Source: Psychrobacter sp. I-STPA10 (GTDB lineage: Bacteria; Pseudomonadota; Gammaproteobacteria; Pseudomonadales; Moraxellaceae). Taken from it: DNA of 64,000 nucleotides. Positions within the stretch are counted from its first letter, which is position 1, and each line of letters opens with the position of its first letter. Below are positions 19,148 to 27,524 of the stretch, one piece after another. Below the pieces are notes generated by a model. It saw only the letters and a program-made list of their open reading frames with translations, did no database searches and was not told the DNA's origin. A program made the translations under genes and the position numbers. Where the stretch lies: assembly GCF_021012795.1 (NCBI RefSeq), contig NZ_VFYU01000025.1:1-64000 (forward strand). The letters are read 5' to 3'.

Positions 19148-20545
19148 ATGTTCACCAGTAATTTTAACAACCTAATTTTAAATGCTGACAGCTACAAAGC
19201 ATCACACTGGCTGCAATATCCGCCTGATAGCGAATATATGTCCAGCTATGTTGAAGCCCGCAAAGGTGACTACGATGTGCTGTTTTTTGGTCTGCAAGCC
19301 TATATTAAAGAATACTTACAAGCCCCCATCACCACTGCCCATATTGATGAAGCAGAACAAATCATCACTGCGCATGGTTTACCCTTTAATCGCTCAGGTT
19401 GGGAGCTGTTAGTCAGTAAACATGGCGGTTATCTACCTCTGCGTATTCAAGCTGTCCCCGAAGGCAGCATTGTGCCTGTATCCAATGTGGTGTGTCAGGT
19501 GGTTAATACTGACCCTGAGTTTTATTGGCTGCCAAGCTATCTAGAGACCTCATTATTACGAGCGATTTGGTATCCCTCAACGGTGGCAAGTTTGTCTTAT
19601 TACTGCAAAAATATCATCAAAAATGCGCTAGAAAAATCAGCGGATAATACAGCAGGTTTGCCCTTTAAGCTGCATGACTTTGGGGCGCGTGGTGCGTCTA
19701 GCATGGAAACGGTAGCTTTAGGCAGTTTGGCGCATTTGGTTAATTTTTCTGGTACAGACAGCATGACCGCATTGGTCGCTGCTAGTCGTTGGTATGGCAT
19801 GAATGATGAGATGCCTGCCTTTTCAATCCCTGCTGCTGAACACAGCACCATGACCGCATGGGGACGAGAGCATGAAGAGCAAGCTTTCGCCAATATGCTG
19901 GAGCAGTTTGGTGGTGAAGGCAAAATTGTCGCTGTGGTATCAGACAGTTATGATTTATGGAATGCCATCGACCACATTTGGGGTGAGACGCTCAAAGAAG
20001 AAGTCAAAAATATGGGCGGCACCTTGGTGATACGTCCTGACAGTGGCGACCCTGCCAAAGTGGTGCGTGAGGCTTTAGAGCGTTTGGCAGTCAAATTTGG
20101 TACGGCCACTAACAGCAAAGGCTATAAAGTATTGCCCGATTATGTGCGTCTGATTCAAGGGGACGGCATCAATCCTCAAAGCCTTGGTAAAATTTTAGAT
20201 ACCATTATGCAAGCAGGCTTTAGTGCCGATAATGTCACCTTTGGAATGGGTGGTGGACTACTACAGCAAGTGACTCGTGATACCATGAGCTGGGCAATGA
20301 AAGCCAGTGCGGTGCAAATCAATGGTGAATGGAAAGATATCTTTAAAGACCCTATTACCAGTCGCTCAAAACGCTCGAAAAAAGGACGTTTGGCACTTAT
20401 CAAAGATGAGAATGGCAATACAAAGACCATCAAAGAAAATACACTTGGTAGTGAGGATAACAACCTGCTACAAGATGTGTTTGTTGATGGTAAATTATTG
20501 GTTGATGAGTCATTAACCACCATTCGTCAGCGGACAGGTTGGTAG
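19148..20545 (+). CDS. nadV: Nicotinamide phosphoribosyltransferase
   Basis: This enzyme makes NMN from nicotinamide and PRPP; NMN would then be adenylylated by NadM. The 465-residue product matches the NAMPT/NadV family. It has LNADSYKASHWLQYP near the N-terminus, YVEARKGDYDVLFFGLQAY, HDFGARGASSMETVALG (about residues 176-192), PAAEHSTMTAWGREHE, VSDSYDLWNA and RPDSGDPAKVV, plus GDGIN and FGMGGGLLQQVTRDT. The length is normal (NAMPT is about 490). A CAGAGGAG ribosome-binding sequence precedes it. The transcript ends at a clear terminator (20635-20671). Confidence 0.93.
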   Translation: MFTSNFNNLILNADSYKASHWLQYPPDSEYMSSYVEARKGDYDVLFFGLQAYIKEYLQAPITTAHIDEAEQIITAHGLPFNRSGWELLVSKHGGYLPLRIQAVPEGSIVPVSNVVCQVVNTDPEFYWLPSYLETSLLRAIWYPSTVASLSYYCKNIIKNALEKSADNTAGLPFKLHDFGARGASSMETVALGSLAHLVNFSGTDSMTALVAASRWYGMNDEMPAFSIPAAEHSTMTAWGREHEEQAFANMLEQFGGEGKIVAVVSDSYDLWNAIDHIWGETLKEEVKNMGGTLVIRPDSGDPAKVVREALERLAVKFGTATNSKGYKVLPDYVRLIQGDGINPQSLGKILDTIMQAGFSADNVTFGMGGGLLQQVTRDTMSWAMKASAVQINGEWKDIFKDPITSRSKRSKKGRLALIKDENGNTKTIKENTLGSEDNNLLQDVFVDGKLLVDESLTTIRQRTGW

Positions 20546-20634
20546 GTAGTTTTGATTGTAGTTTTATTTAAGGTAGTGATCTACTAAATATCACCATTAT
20601 CCAGTGACTACTGCTTATAAATTATGTGTTTTAG

Positions 20635-20671
20635 AAATGGCTTTCATTGGTTATGATGAAAGCCATTTTTT
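20635..20671 (+). terminator. Intrinsic terminator after nadV
   Basis: A perfect 13-bp stem (20635-20647 AAATGGCTTTCAT with 20656-20668), 8-nt loop and trailing T-run lie 90 bp after the nadV stop. Confidence 0.88.
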
Positions 20672-20707
20672 AGATTTAAGAGATTTTAGATTTAAGAGAA
20701 TGTTTCT

Positions 20708-21517
20708 ATGCAACTAAAAGATATCGCTTTAGTTCCCATCTACCTTTATCAAGGTAAAAAACTACAACGCAGCGTGGTTCGCCTACCCGAAGCTGAGGGT
20801 GAGCGTCATGGCAGCACTGCATTGTCTTCATCATTGACAGAGACCGACTCAAAACAAACTGAATCAAAGCAAACCGAATCAAAGCAAAAAGACAAATTAA
20901 ATTTGATGATTATCGGTGACTCATCGGCTGCGGGTGTGGGCGTAGATTCACAAAAAGAGGCACTGATGGGACAGCTACTGACCGCCTTACAAAAACAACC
21001 TCTATCGGCACAGTTTAGCCACATTCACTGGTCACTGTATGCCACCACAGGACACACCAGTTTTGATATTTTGCATAGGCTTTATGTTCTGCCATTACCA
21101 ACCACAGCGATAGACATTATGGTGATTGTGGTGGGTGTTAATGATGCCACCAAAAATGTCTCGACAACGCTTTGGCAAACTCAGCTACAGCAAATCATTA
21201 CCATTGCCCAGCGTAAATTTAAAGCCAAACAAATCATATTTTGTAGCCTACCACCCATGGCACAAATGCCTGCCCTACCTGCACCGCTAAATCAATTTAT
21301 TGCTGCAAAAGCGGCTCGACTTGATATGTTATTACAAAGAGTATGTCAACAATCGTCTGCGGTGAATTATTTTAACTTTAACCTTGATGAGTTTATTAAT
21401 GATAAGGACACAACAAAATGGTTTGCCAAAGATGGCTTTCACCCTAGCGGCGTCACCTACACGCAATGGGGACAGCAATTGGCACAGCATATTAATAATA
21501 TGCTATATCAACACTAA
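20708..21517 (+). CDS. SGNH/GDSL-type esterase family protein
   Basis: The 269-residue SGNH-hydrolase fold protein has block I IIGDSSAAGVG with the probable nucleophile serine, TTGHTSFDIL, VIVVGVNDATKNV (block III Asn) and DGFHPSGVTY (block V Asp and His). The N-terminal part includes a low-complexity insert of three 15-bp units encoding SKQTE-like repeats (20849-20893). No signal peptide is evident. The substrate is unknown; family members hydrolyse esters or thioesters. It lies between a terminator and a convergent MFS gene, so it is probably transcribed alone. Confidence 0.85.
   Translation: MQLKDIALVPIYLYQGKKLQRSVVRLPEAEGERHGSTALSSSLTETDSKQTESKQTESKQKDKLNLMIIGDSSAAGVGVDSQKEALMGQLLTALQKQPLSAQFSHIHWSLYATTGHTSFDILHRLYVLPLPTTAIDIMVIVVGVNDATKNVSTTLWQTQLQQIITIAQRKFKAKQIIFCSLPPMAQMPALPAPLNQFIAAKAARLDMLLQRVCQQSSAVNYFNFNLDEFINDKDTTKWFAKDGFHPSGVTYTQWGQQLAQHINNMLYQH
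20849..20893 (+). repeat. Three 15-bp tandem units inside the SGNH gene
   Basis: Units TCAAAACAAACTGAA, TCAAAGCAAACCGAA and TCAAAGCAAAAAGAC encode a hydrophilic SKQTE repeat. The unit is a multiple of three, so copy-number change would keep the frame. Confidence 0.8.
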
Positions 21518-21537
21518 CCACATATCATCAACAACAA

Positions 21538-22809
21538 TTATGCAGCACTATCTAGGTTTAAATTACGATTGATACGAAATACTAAAAACGTACCCAAGCT
21601 CATCAAGATAAACATGGTGAGTCCTAATTTAAAGACAGGATTGGCAGGGAATAAATTCAGTAATAGCCCTCCAAAGATACCCACCGCAAACATCATCGAG
21701 CCTTGTAGCGCACTTGCCATACCTGCACGGTGCTTTTGAAAAGCTAAGGCAATGGCGGCAGCATTTGGCTGAGTTAAACCAAGCCCTGCAATACAAAAGA
21801 AAATACATACCAGTACTAAGGGTAGCCAAGCAGAAGCCCCATATATTACGCCTAATAAAAACAACATGGCTGATGCAAACATTTGTACCACCGCACCAAA
21901 GCGCAATAAGCTGACTAAGCGAAAGCGATTGGTCAGCCATTGATTCACCTGAGTTAAACCAATAAACCCTGCCGCATTCATACCAAAAATAATGCTAAAT
22001 TGCCCCTCACTTAGCCCATAGCCGTCCATCAATAGCTCTGAGGCGGCACTGATATAAACAAACATTGCCCCCATCAGCAAACCTGCACCAATGGCAGGAT
22101 AGCCAAAGGTAGGATCTTTTAGCAAGTCATAATATTGGCTCAGCACGGTTGACATGGGACGATAGTTACGATCTTCGGGTTTGAGGGTCTCAGAAAAAAA
22201 GAATTTGGTCAAAAGCAAGTTAAGCACCCCAAATCCTGCCAAAAACCAAAAAATGGCATGCCAATCAAAAAATTGTAATAGCACAGCCCCCAATGAAGGA
22301 GCAAGAATGGGAGCTATCCCCATCACTAATATCATAATGGAAAATGCCTTGGCTGTTTGTTTCGGCGGCAAGGTATCACGTATCGCTGCTCGTGTGACCA
22401 CTGCCCCCACACAGGCACCCAATGCCTGCAAAGTACGCCCTGCAAATAAAACATATTCACTATTGGTTGTGGCACACAAGATAGAGGCTATAACATAGAC
22501 AGCCATGCCAAAATACAACGGCTTGACCCGTCCTACTCGGTCACTTAATGGTCCATAAAATAACTGACCTACAACCAGACCAACAAAATAGGCAGGTACT
22601 GAATTGGAAATAACAGCAGTGGTTACGCCAAAATCTTTTGCCATCGCAGGCAAGGCAGGTAAATACATATCTATCGACAAAGGACCAATGGCGATAATTA
22701 ACCCAAGCATCATCACCCATACCACTGGAAATTTTGGTGGCATGGTGTCAGAATCCACTATCGAATCTTGAGGCGTTTGTGTTGTTTTATCTAAATTATC
22801 TACAGACAT
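21538..22809 (-). CDS. Bcr/CflA family multidrug efflux MFS transporter
   Basis: This inner-membrane proton-coupled exporter of about 423 residues has twelve predicted segments. The first cytoplasmic-side signature reads GPLSIDMYLPALPAMAKDFG, then FYGPLSDRVGRVKPL, the classic MFS motif A region, and LQALGACVGAVVTRA as in drug:H+ antiporter 1 proteins such as Bcr and CflA. The ATG at 22809 is preferred; a GTG at 22830 in frame is also possible. It is convergent with the SGNH gene, only 20 bp apart. Confidence 0.88.
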   Translation of the reverse strand: MSVDNLDKTTQTPQDSIVDSDTMPPKFPVVWVMMLGLIIAIGPLSIDMYLPALPAMAKDFGVTTAVISNSVPAYFVGLVVGQLFYGPLSDRVGRVKPLYFGMAVYVIASILCATTNSEYVLFAGRTLQALGACVGAVVTRAAIRDTLPPKQTAKAFSIMILVMGIAPILAPSLGAVLLQFFDWHAIFWFLAGFGVLNLLLTKFFFSETLKPEDRNYRPMSTVLSQYYDLLKDPTFGYPAIGAGLLMGAMFVYISAASELLMDGYGLSEGQFSIIFGMNAAGFIGLTQVNQWLTNRFRLVSLLRFGAVVQMFASAMLFLLGVIYGASAWLPLVLVCIFFCIAGLGLTQPNAAAIALAFQKHRAGMASALQGSMMFAVGIFGGLLLNLFPANPVFKLGLTMFILMSLGTFLVFRINRNLNLDSAA

Positions 22810-23230
22810 AAAAAGCACCAAAACAGACACTTATCAACTCTTATACCAACTCTAAAAATAATAACTTAGCAAGGTGTCATAAAACAGATTCTCTAAACCA
22901 CTAAATATCACTGACAAAGCTTAAAATTTTTAGACTAGGTATTATAATAGTCGAAGAAGATTAAAACAGATACAAGGCGACCAAGTGCAGATAGTAGCGT
23001 CGTACAGCAAACAAGGGCAACACCGTAGCCGTTTAGTAGTTCTTTGACTATAGTTGAATGAACGAAACAAGCACTACCTATTGGCAGTGCTTGCAAAAGA
23101 TATAAAAAATTAAAAATATAAAAAAATGATGACACTAACAAGTCAGAAAAATATCATTTACCAATTATCTTATACAAAAGAGGAAATGAATTTGGGCGAT
23201 GACGCCCATTCTAGTTAAGTCTAGTTCGAC
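22810..23230. other. Gene-free stretch with a repeat and two hairpins
   Basis: This 421-bp interval between the MFS gene and the crotonase gene carries the diverged repeat at 22944-23053, a 7-bp-stem hairpin (AAGCACT / AGTGCTT, about 23069-23092) and a small GC-rich hairpin TGGGCG-ATGA-CGCCCA at 23193-23208 that may end the crotonase transcript. No gene is visible. Confidence 0.5.
22944..23053. repeat. Diverged copy of the ATAGTC-ended repeat
   Basis: It begins TATAATAGTC and ends GACTATAG, and has ACAAGG about 30 bp in, paralleling the element at 15621-15742. Internal identity is modest, so this is a tentative family assignment. It is non-coding. Confidence 0.4.
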
Positions 23231-24043
23231 TTAATTAAACTGACGCTTGCGAAATTTGGTCGCCGCATCACGCGCTTTTTTAAGCGCCAACTTACGATTA
23301 TACCCCAACATCAGCTTAAGCTGCCAAAATTTTTCTTGATATAAGGTTAATGCTGACTGAGCATACATCTGATTAATCATACGCTTACTTGCCAATACCG
23401 CATCGGGTGAGCGGCTAGAGAGCTCCTCTGCTAACTGCGTTGCATACGCCAATGGCTCATCACTTACATGGGTCACCAATCCTAGCTGATGCGCTTCCTG
23501 CCCCTCTATCATACGTGCACTCATCGCAAGCTCTTTGAGCACATCAGCATTTACTACACCCAATGCTGCTTGCGTCAGTCCCATATCAGCTACTAAGCCC
23601 CACTTGGCTTCCATCACTGCAAATTTGCAATCGGCAGTGCTAATACGAATATCTGTACCCAATGCTAACTGTAGCCCTGCTCCTAAACAATGCCCTTGCA
23701 ACACACAGATAACAGGTACTGGCACATCACGCCAAATCAAACACACTTTTTGAAAATGACTCTGCCAAGGCTTGGCAAGCTCCCAAGCGGCGTATAACTG
23801 ATTTTTGGGGTTATTCAAGTCTCCTAAGTCCAATCCTGTACAAAACGTCTGCTCTGCCCCTTTTATAATCACCGCACGTATATCACGCTGCTTGCCCACT
23901 TGTTTTGCAATGCTTATTAGCTCATCAACCATAACAAAGCTCATGGCATTTTTTTTCTCAGGACGCTGCAAAGTGAGATGTAAAATATGACCACTCATCT
24001 CTACTGCTAATGTTTGATACGATTGCGAAGTCAGGGATTCCAT
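23231..24043 (-). CDS. Enoyl-CoA hydratase/isomerase (crotonase) family protein
   Basis: The 270-residue crotonase-fold protein has LQRPEKKNAMSFVMVDEL, the oxyanion-hole segment TFCTGLDLGD, and LQGHCLGAGLQLALGTDIRI with the second oxyanion-hole glycine. Members act on acyl-CoA thioesters; TGLDLG resembles proteins annotated as short-chain enoyl-CoA hydratases or Delta-isomerases. The ATG at 24043 is preferred over 24061 because AAGGAAC lies just upstream. It is the third gene in line after the beta-helix/AAA+ gene and the sensor kinase, 40 bp from the latter, probably in one transcript. Confidence 0.85.
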   Translation of the reverse strand: MESLTSQSYQTLAVEMSGHILHLTLQRPEKKNAMSFVMVDELISIAKQVGKQRDIRAVIIKGAEQTFCTGLDLGDLNNPKNQLYAAWELAKPWQSHFQKVCLIWRDVPVPVICVLQGHCLGAGLQLALGTDIRISTADCKFAVMEAKWGLVADMGLTQAALGVVNADVLKELAMSARMIEGQEAHQLGLVTHVSDEPLAYATQLAEELSSRSPDAVLASKRMINQMYAQSALTLYQEKFWQLKLMLGYNRKLALKKARDAATKFRKRQFN

Positions 24044-24083
24044 AATGTTCCTTATATACACGATTTTATATATATCATGATGG

Positions 24084-27000
24084 CTATATCATTTTCCAAG
24101 TCATGTCATTTTCGCTCAGCTTATCATAATTCAGTTCAGGGTATTGAGACTTATCCAAGACTTGCAAGTTATGTAATGCTTCTAGTAGCACATCATATTT
24201 CGGCTGCAACATGGCAAATTGCGCTGGAGTGGTATGCTGTATATTTAACAGGCATTTATCTTCAAAGTCTTGGCTGGCTTGGCGTAGCTGCGGCACTCCT
24301 GTATAACGACACGCCCCCAAGATGCGATGAGCAATTTGCGCCAACTCTGCTCGGTCACGCATCTCCCATGCAGCTTGTAATGCTTCTAGCTCTTCTTCTA
24401 CTGAATCTATCATCATTAATGCCAGTTTTGCTGCCAATTCTGGTTTATTGGCAGAGCGGGTCATGGCATCTTGCCAATCAAATATCGCTAAGCTATTTTT
24501 GTCTTGTGTTTGCTCAGCAGCATTGATATTGCTTTGTTCTGTTATATTATAAGTTTGGTTGTTATCTGTCTGATTTGAATCGATGACAGACAGGCAATGA
24601 CCATTTATTACTTGCCCTTGATTGGCAGCATGACCACCCAACCATTTTTGTAAAATCTGTAATAGTTGCGGTTGGCTAATCGGCTTACCAACATAGTCAT
24701 TAATCCCCGCTGCCATCAAATTATCACGCTCATCTGATAGACCATGTGCAGTTAAAGCAATGATGGGAGTTTTCTTACCTGAGCTTTCAATTTTACGAAT
24801 TTGCTGGGCTGCTTCATGCCCTGATAGCCTTGGCATCTGGATATCCATAAATATTAAGTCTATATTATCCTTACTACTATCGGCAGCAGATTTTTCACCA
24901 GACTGCTTTTGCTGTCGCGCTTGCTGCTTACTCATAATTTCAATGGCATCATAACCACTATTGGCAGTAATCACCTCAATCCCCAGCTCAGATAACAATG
25001 CATCAAGTACCAATAAATTAGGCAAATGGTCATCGACAGCCAACACCTTCACACCCTGCCAGCGGGGTGTATCTATTGGTGCCACTTGCGAACGCTTTCT
25101 AGTATCTAGTAGCGCATATAATTGACGTTTGTTTAATGGTTGATATAAAGATTTTGCTTTATAGCGTCCTAGTAACGTATTGTCTAATGCCACCTGATAG
25201 CCAAATATGGCAAGCTTACCTTGATAATGCAATCTGATTTGTTTTAATAAAGCCGCCATGTCCTCTTGTGCCTCGGTATCTCCCCCATCGACAATCACCC
25301 AATCCCATGCGTTATTTTTCTCTTTGAGCCACTCAAGAGCGCTGGCAAGCGAGCTGGCTTGGGTCATCTCAATGGGCAAAGGACGCAAACTGGCTTTGAG
25401 TACTTGCTGACTTGCAACATGGTCTATCCAGACCAATAGTTGCAATGGTGCATCAAGACTATCACTCAATGGACGCAGTTGTGGCAAGATGGTCGCTTGT
25501 GATTCTTGCTCCATCATCTCAATCACATCGACATTGGCTGGCATGGTAAACCAAAAAGTAGAGCCTTTTTGGGGACGCTTTAACCCTTGCACATTACCAG
25601 CCACACTACCTGTAATATCTTGGCTTAACTGGGCACGCTCATTATCATAAAAACCAATATTGCCACCCATCAATCGGGTCAACTGCTTGGAAATCACCAG
25701 TCCCAAGCCTGTACCACCGTACTGGCGAGTAATCGAGGGGTCACCTTGACTAAAGCTACGAAATAACTGTTTTTGTGCGGTCTCTGAGATACCACGCCCT
25801 GAATCTTGTATGGCAATTAAAATTCGATTATCAATACTGCTAGCGGCATGATGAATATTCGCTACAGTATTGGCATTATCTGTACTATTAACCTTGTTAG
25901 CATTGTTAGCACCATTAGCATGATTTGTATTGTTAGCATCATTTGCACTGCTGCTATTATCCACCTGTTGGTCTTTTGACTCTGTGGCTGGCTTTGACTG
26001 ATTCACATCAGATTGATTCATAATAAGTCTGCTGGCTGCTGTCTCATGGACACCTTCATCAAGACTGACTCGAACCACAACCTCACCCATATCGGTAAAT
26101 TTAATCGCATTACTCACCAAGTTTGTTAATATCTGCTTGACTCGCAACGCATCACCAACGATTTGTTTGGGGACATCATCATAAAACATCACTGCCATAC
26201 GCAGTCCCTTCTCCGCAGCCAAAGGTGACAGCATGTCCATGACTTCATATATGGCATCGTACAAACTAAACTCATGCCTATCGAGCACCAGCTTGCCTGC
26301 TTCAATTTTGGAAAAATCCAACACATCGTTGACCAATGCCAATAAATGAGCCGATGATTTACGAATGGTTTGCACATATAAATCCTGCTCAGCGGTCAGC
26401 TTACCATGACGTGCCAATAGATTAATAAAGCCATCAATACTATTGAGTGGGGTACGCAGCTCATGGCTAATATTTGCCAAAAAGGCAGATTTTGCTTGAC
26501 TGGTAGAAACCGCTGCATCACGGGCATTACGAATAGAGATGTTTTGCATCTCCATCTCATCAAAGGCAACCCGCAAATCATCTTCGGTTTGCTCAGCATG
26601 ATTTTTTAGCTCTTGAAAACTAGAATGAATACGCCGTAGCGCTTTTACCAAATCTTGTTGTAATTGATTCAGCTCACCACTCGATTCTGCATCTAAAGGT
26701 TGATATAAATTATCAGTATTCGTCCGCTGCAAATACAAGCGCATCTCATAAATGGGGGTAATCCAGCGTTTGGCATAAATATTTAAGCTCAGTAGCAATA
26801 TCAAGATGGTAAATAGCCCCGTGACCACCAATGCCAATAAAATTCGATAGCGTGCAATGTGCAGTGGCTCATCATCCATATCAACAAATAACCAATATTT
26901 GTGTCGACCACTACCCTGACCATATTCACCCAAAAGGCTGCCGTATGCCGTACCTGTCGTAGTTTGTAGATTTTCAATCAAATCTTGTTGTGGTGAGAAT

Positions 27001-27503
27001 TTACCCCAAGGTTTGTCCTCTTTATGACCAGCAGTAATCAACACTCGTCCTGTCTCATCAATAACCGCTATACGTTGCAGATGATTTTCATTGTTTATAC
27101 TGGTCAAAATTCTTTGAAAGCGACTATAATTTTCTTGCTTATCATCTAAAACAGACGATTCATCAAGTATCGCTGACGCATTTATTGAAGAATCTGCCGT
27201 TGTCATCTTCTCAACATGATTAGCCAAATCTATAGCAGACTCTTGTAGGCTATCTTGTTCTGCCTCGCTTTCTTCATCTTGACTTAGCTCATTCAATAAT
27301 AACGGCATCATTTGTTGTACCACTGGCTCATAACGCACCAATGCTGCCTCCGCCAATGCTCGCTGCTCTGAGCGCACGGCAGTATTGGTTTCAGAAAACA
27401 CCAGCACAGCACCAACGCCTGCTAACACACAGATGGGAAAGAATACCAGCAATATCAATTGCCCATAAGCACTACTAAAATCAAAGCGTTTTTTATATGC
27501 CAT
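24084..27503 (-). CDS. gacS: Hybrid sensor histidine kinase, GacS/BarA type
   Basis: A membrane-bound tripartite phosphorelay kinase of 1139 residues. Order: membrane segment at about 14-32; periplasmic region; second membrane segment at about 218-240; HAMP and coiled coil (240-335); HisKA with NISHELRTPLN (His near 347); HATPase with NLVSNAIKF and GTGLGLVISKQL; a degenerate receiver (about 680-790); a receiver with FMDIQMPRLSG (Asp near 885); and a C-terminal Hpt domain with AHRILG (His near 1058). In gammaproteobacteria this architecture is GacS/BarA, signalling to GacA/UvrY and CsrA-antagonist RNAs. An Asn-rich insert lies inside the ATPase domain. It starts 21 bp after the beta-helix/AAA+ gene. 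Confidence 0.9.
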   Translation of the reverse strand: MAYKKRFDFSSAYGQLILLVFFPICVLAGVGAVLVFSETNTAVRSEQRALAEAALVRYEPVVQQMMPLLLNELSQDEESEAEQDSLQESAIDLANHVEKMTTADSSINASAILDESSVLDDKQENYSRFQRILTSINNENHLQRIAVIDETGRVLITAGHKEDKPWGKFSPQQDLIENLQTTTGTAYGSLLGEYGQGSGRHKYWLFVDMDDEPLHIARYRILLALVVTGLFTILILLLSLNIYAKRWITPIYEMRLYLQRTNTDNLYQPLDAESSGELNQLQQDLVKALRRIHSSFQELKNHAEQTEDDLRVAFDEMEMQNISIRNARDAAVSTSQAKSAFLANISHELRTPLNSIDGFINLLARHGKLTAEQDLYVQTIRKSSAHLLALVNDVLDFSKIEAGKLVLDRHEFSLYDAIYEVMDMLSPLAAEKGLRMAVMFYDDVPKQIVGDALRVKQILTNLVSNAIKFTDMGEVVVRVSLDEGVHETAASRLIMNQSDVNQSKPATESKDQQVDNSSSANDANNTNHANGANNANKVNSTDNANTVANIHHAASSIDNRILIAIQDSGRGISETAQKQLFRSFSQGDPSITRQYGGTGLGLVISKQLTRLMGGNIGFYDNERAQLSQDITGSVAGNVQGLKRPQKGSTFWFTMPANVDVIEMMEQESQATILPQLRPLSDSLDAPLQLLVWIDHVASQQVLKASLRPLPIEMTQASSLASALEWLKEKNNAWDWVIVDGGDTEAQEDMAALLKQIRLHYQGKLAIFGYQVALDNTLLGRYKAKSLYQPLNKRQLYALLDTRKRSQVAPIDTPRWQGVKVLAVDDHLPNLLVLDALLSELGIEVITANSGYDAIEIMSKQQARQQKQSGEKSAADSSKDNIDLIFMDIQMPRLSGHEAAQQIRKIESSGKKTPIIALTAHGLSDERDNLMAAGINDYVGKPISQPQLLQILQKWLGGHAANQGQVINGHCLSVIDSNQTDNNQTYNITEQSNINAAEQTQDKNSLAIFDWQDAMTRSANKPELAAKLALMMIDSVEEELEALQAAWEMRDRAELAQIAHRILGACRYTGVPQLRQASQDFEDKCLLNIQHTTPAQFAMLQPKYDVLLEALHNLQVLDKSQYPELNYDKLSENDMTWKMI
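25850..25955 (-). repeat. Asn/Ala-rich degenerate repeat inside gacS
   Basis: Imperfect units related to GTTAGCATT on the plus strand encode a NANN/NKVN-type low-complexity stretch at about residues 517-550 of the kinase, between conserved blocks of the ATPase domain. It is likely a disordered loop. Confidence 0.65.
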
Positions 27504-27524
27504 TATTTATCCAGTTGGTTGACA

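Noticed and set aside
22935..23141. 68-codon frame on the minus strand
   Set aside because: It spans the repeat at 22944-23053 and the adjoining hairpin and has no start signal or family likeness.
24014..24526. Hydrophobic 170-codon frame on the plus strand
   Set aside because: It is antisense to the crotonase start and the gacS Hpt domain, has no convincing ribosome-binding site, and the hydrophobic composition is what antisense reading of such genes often gives.
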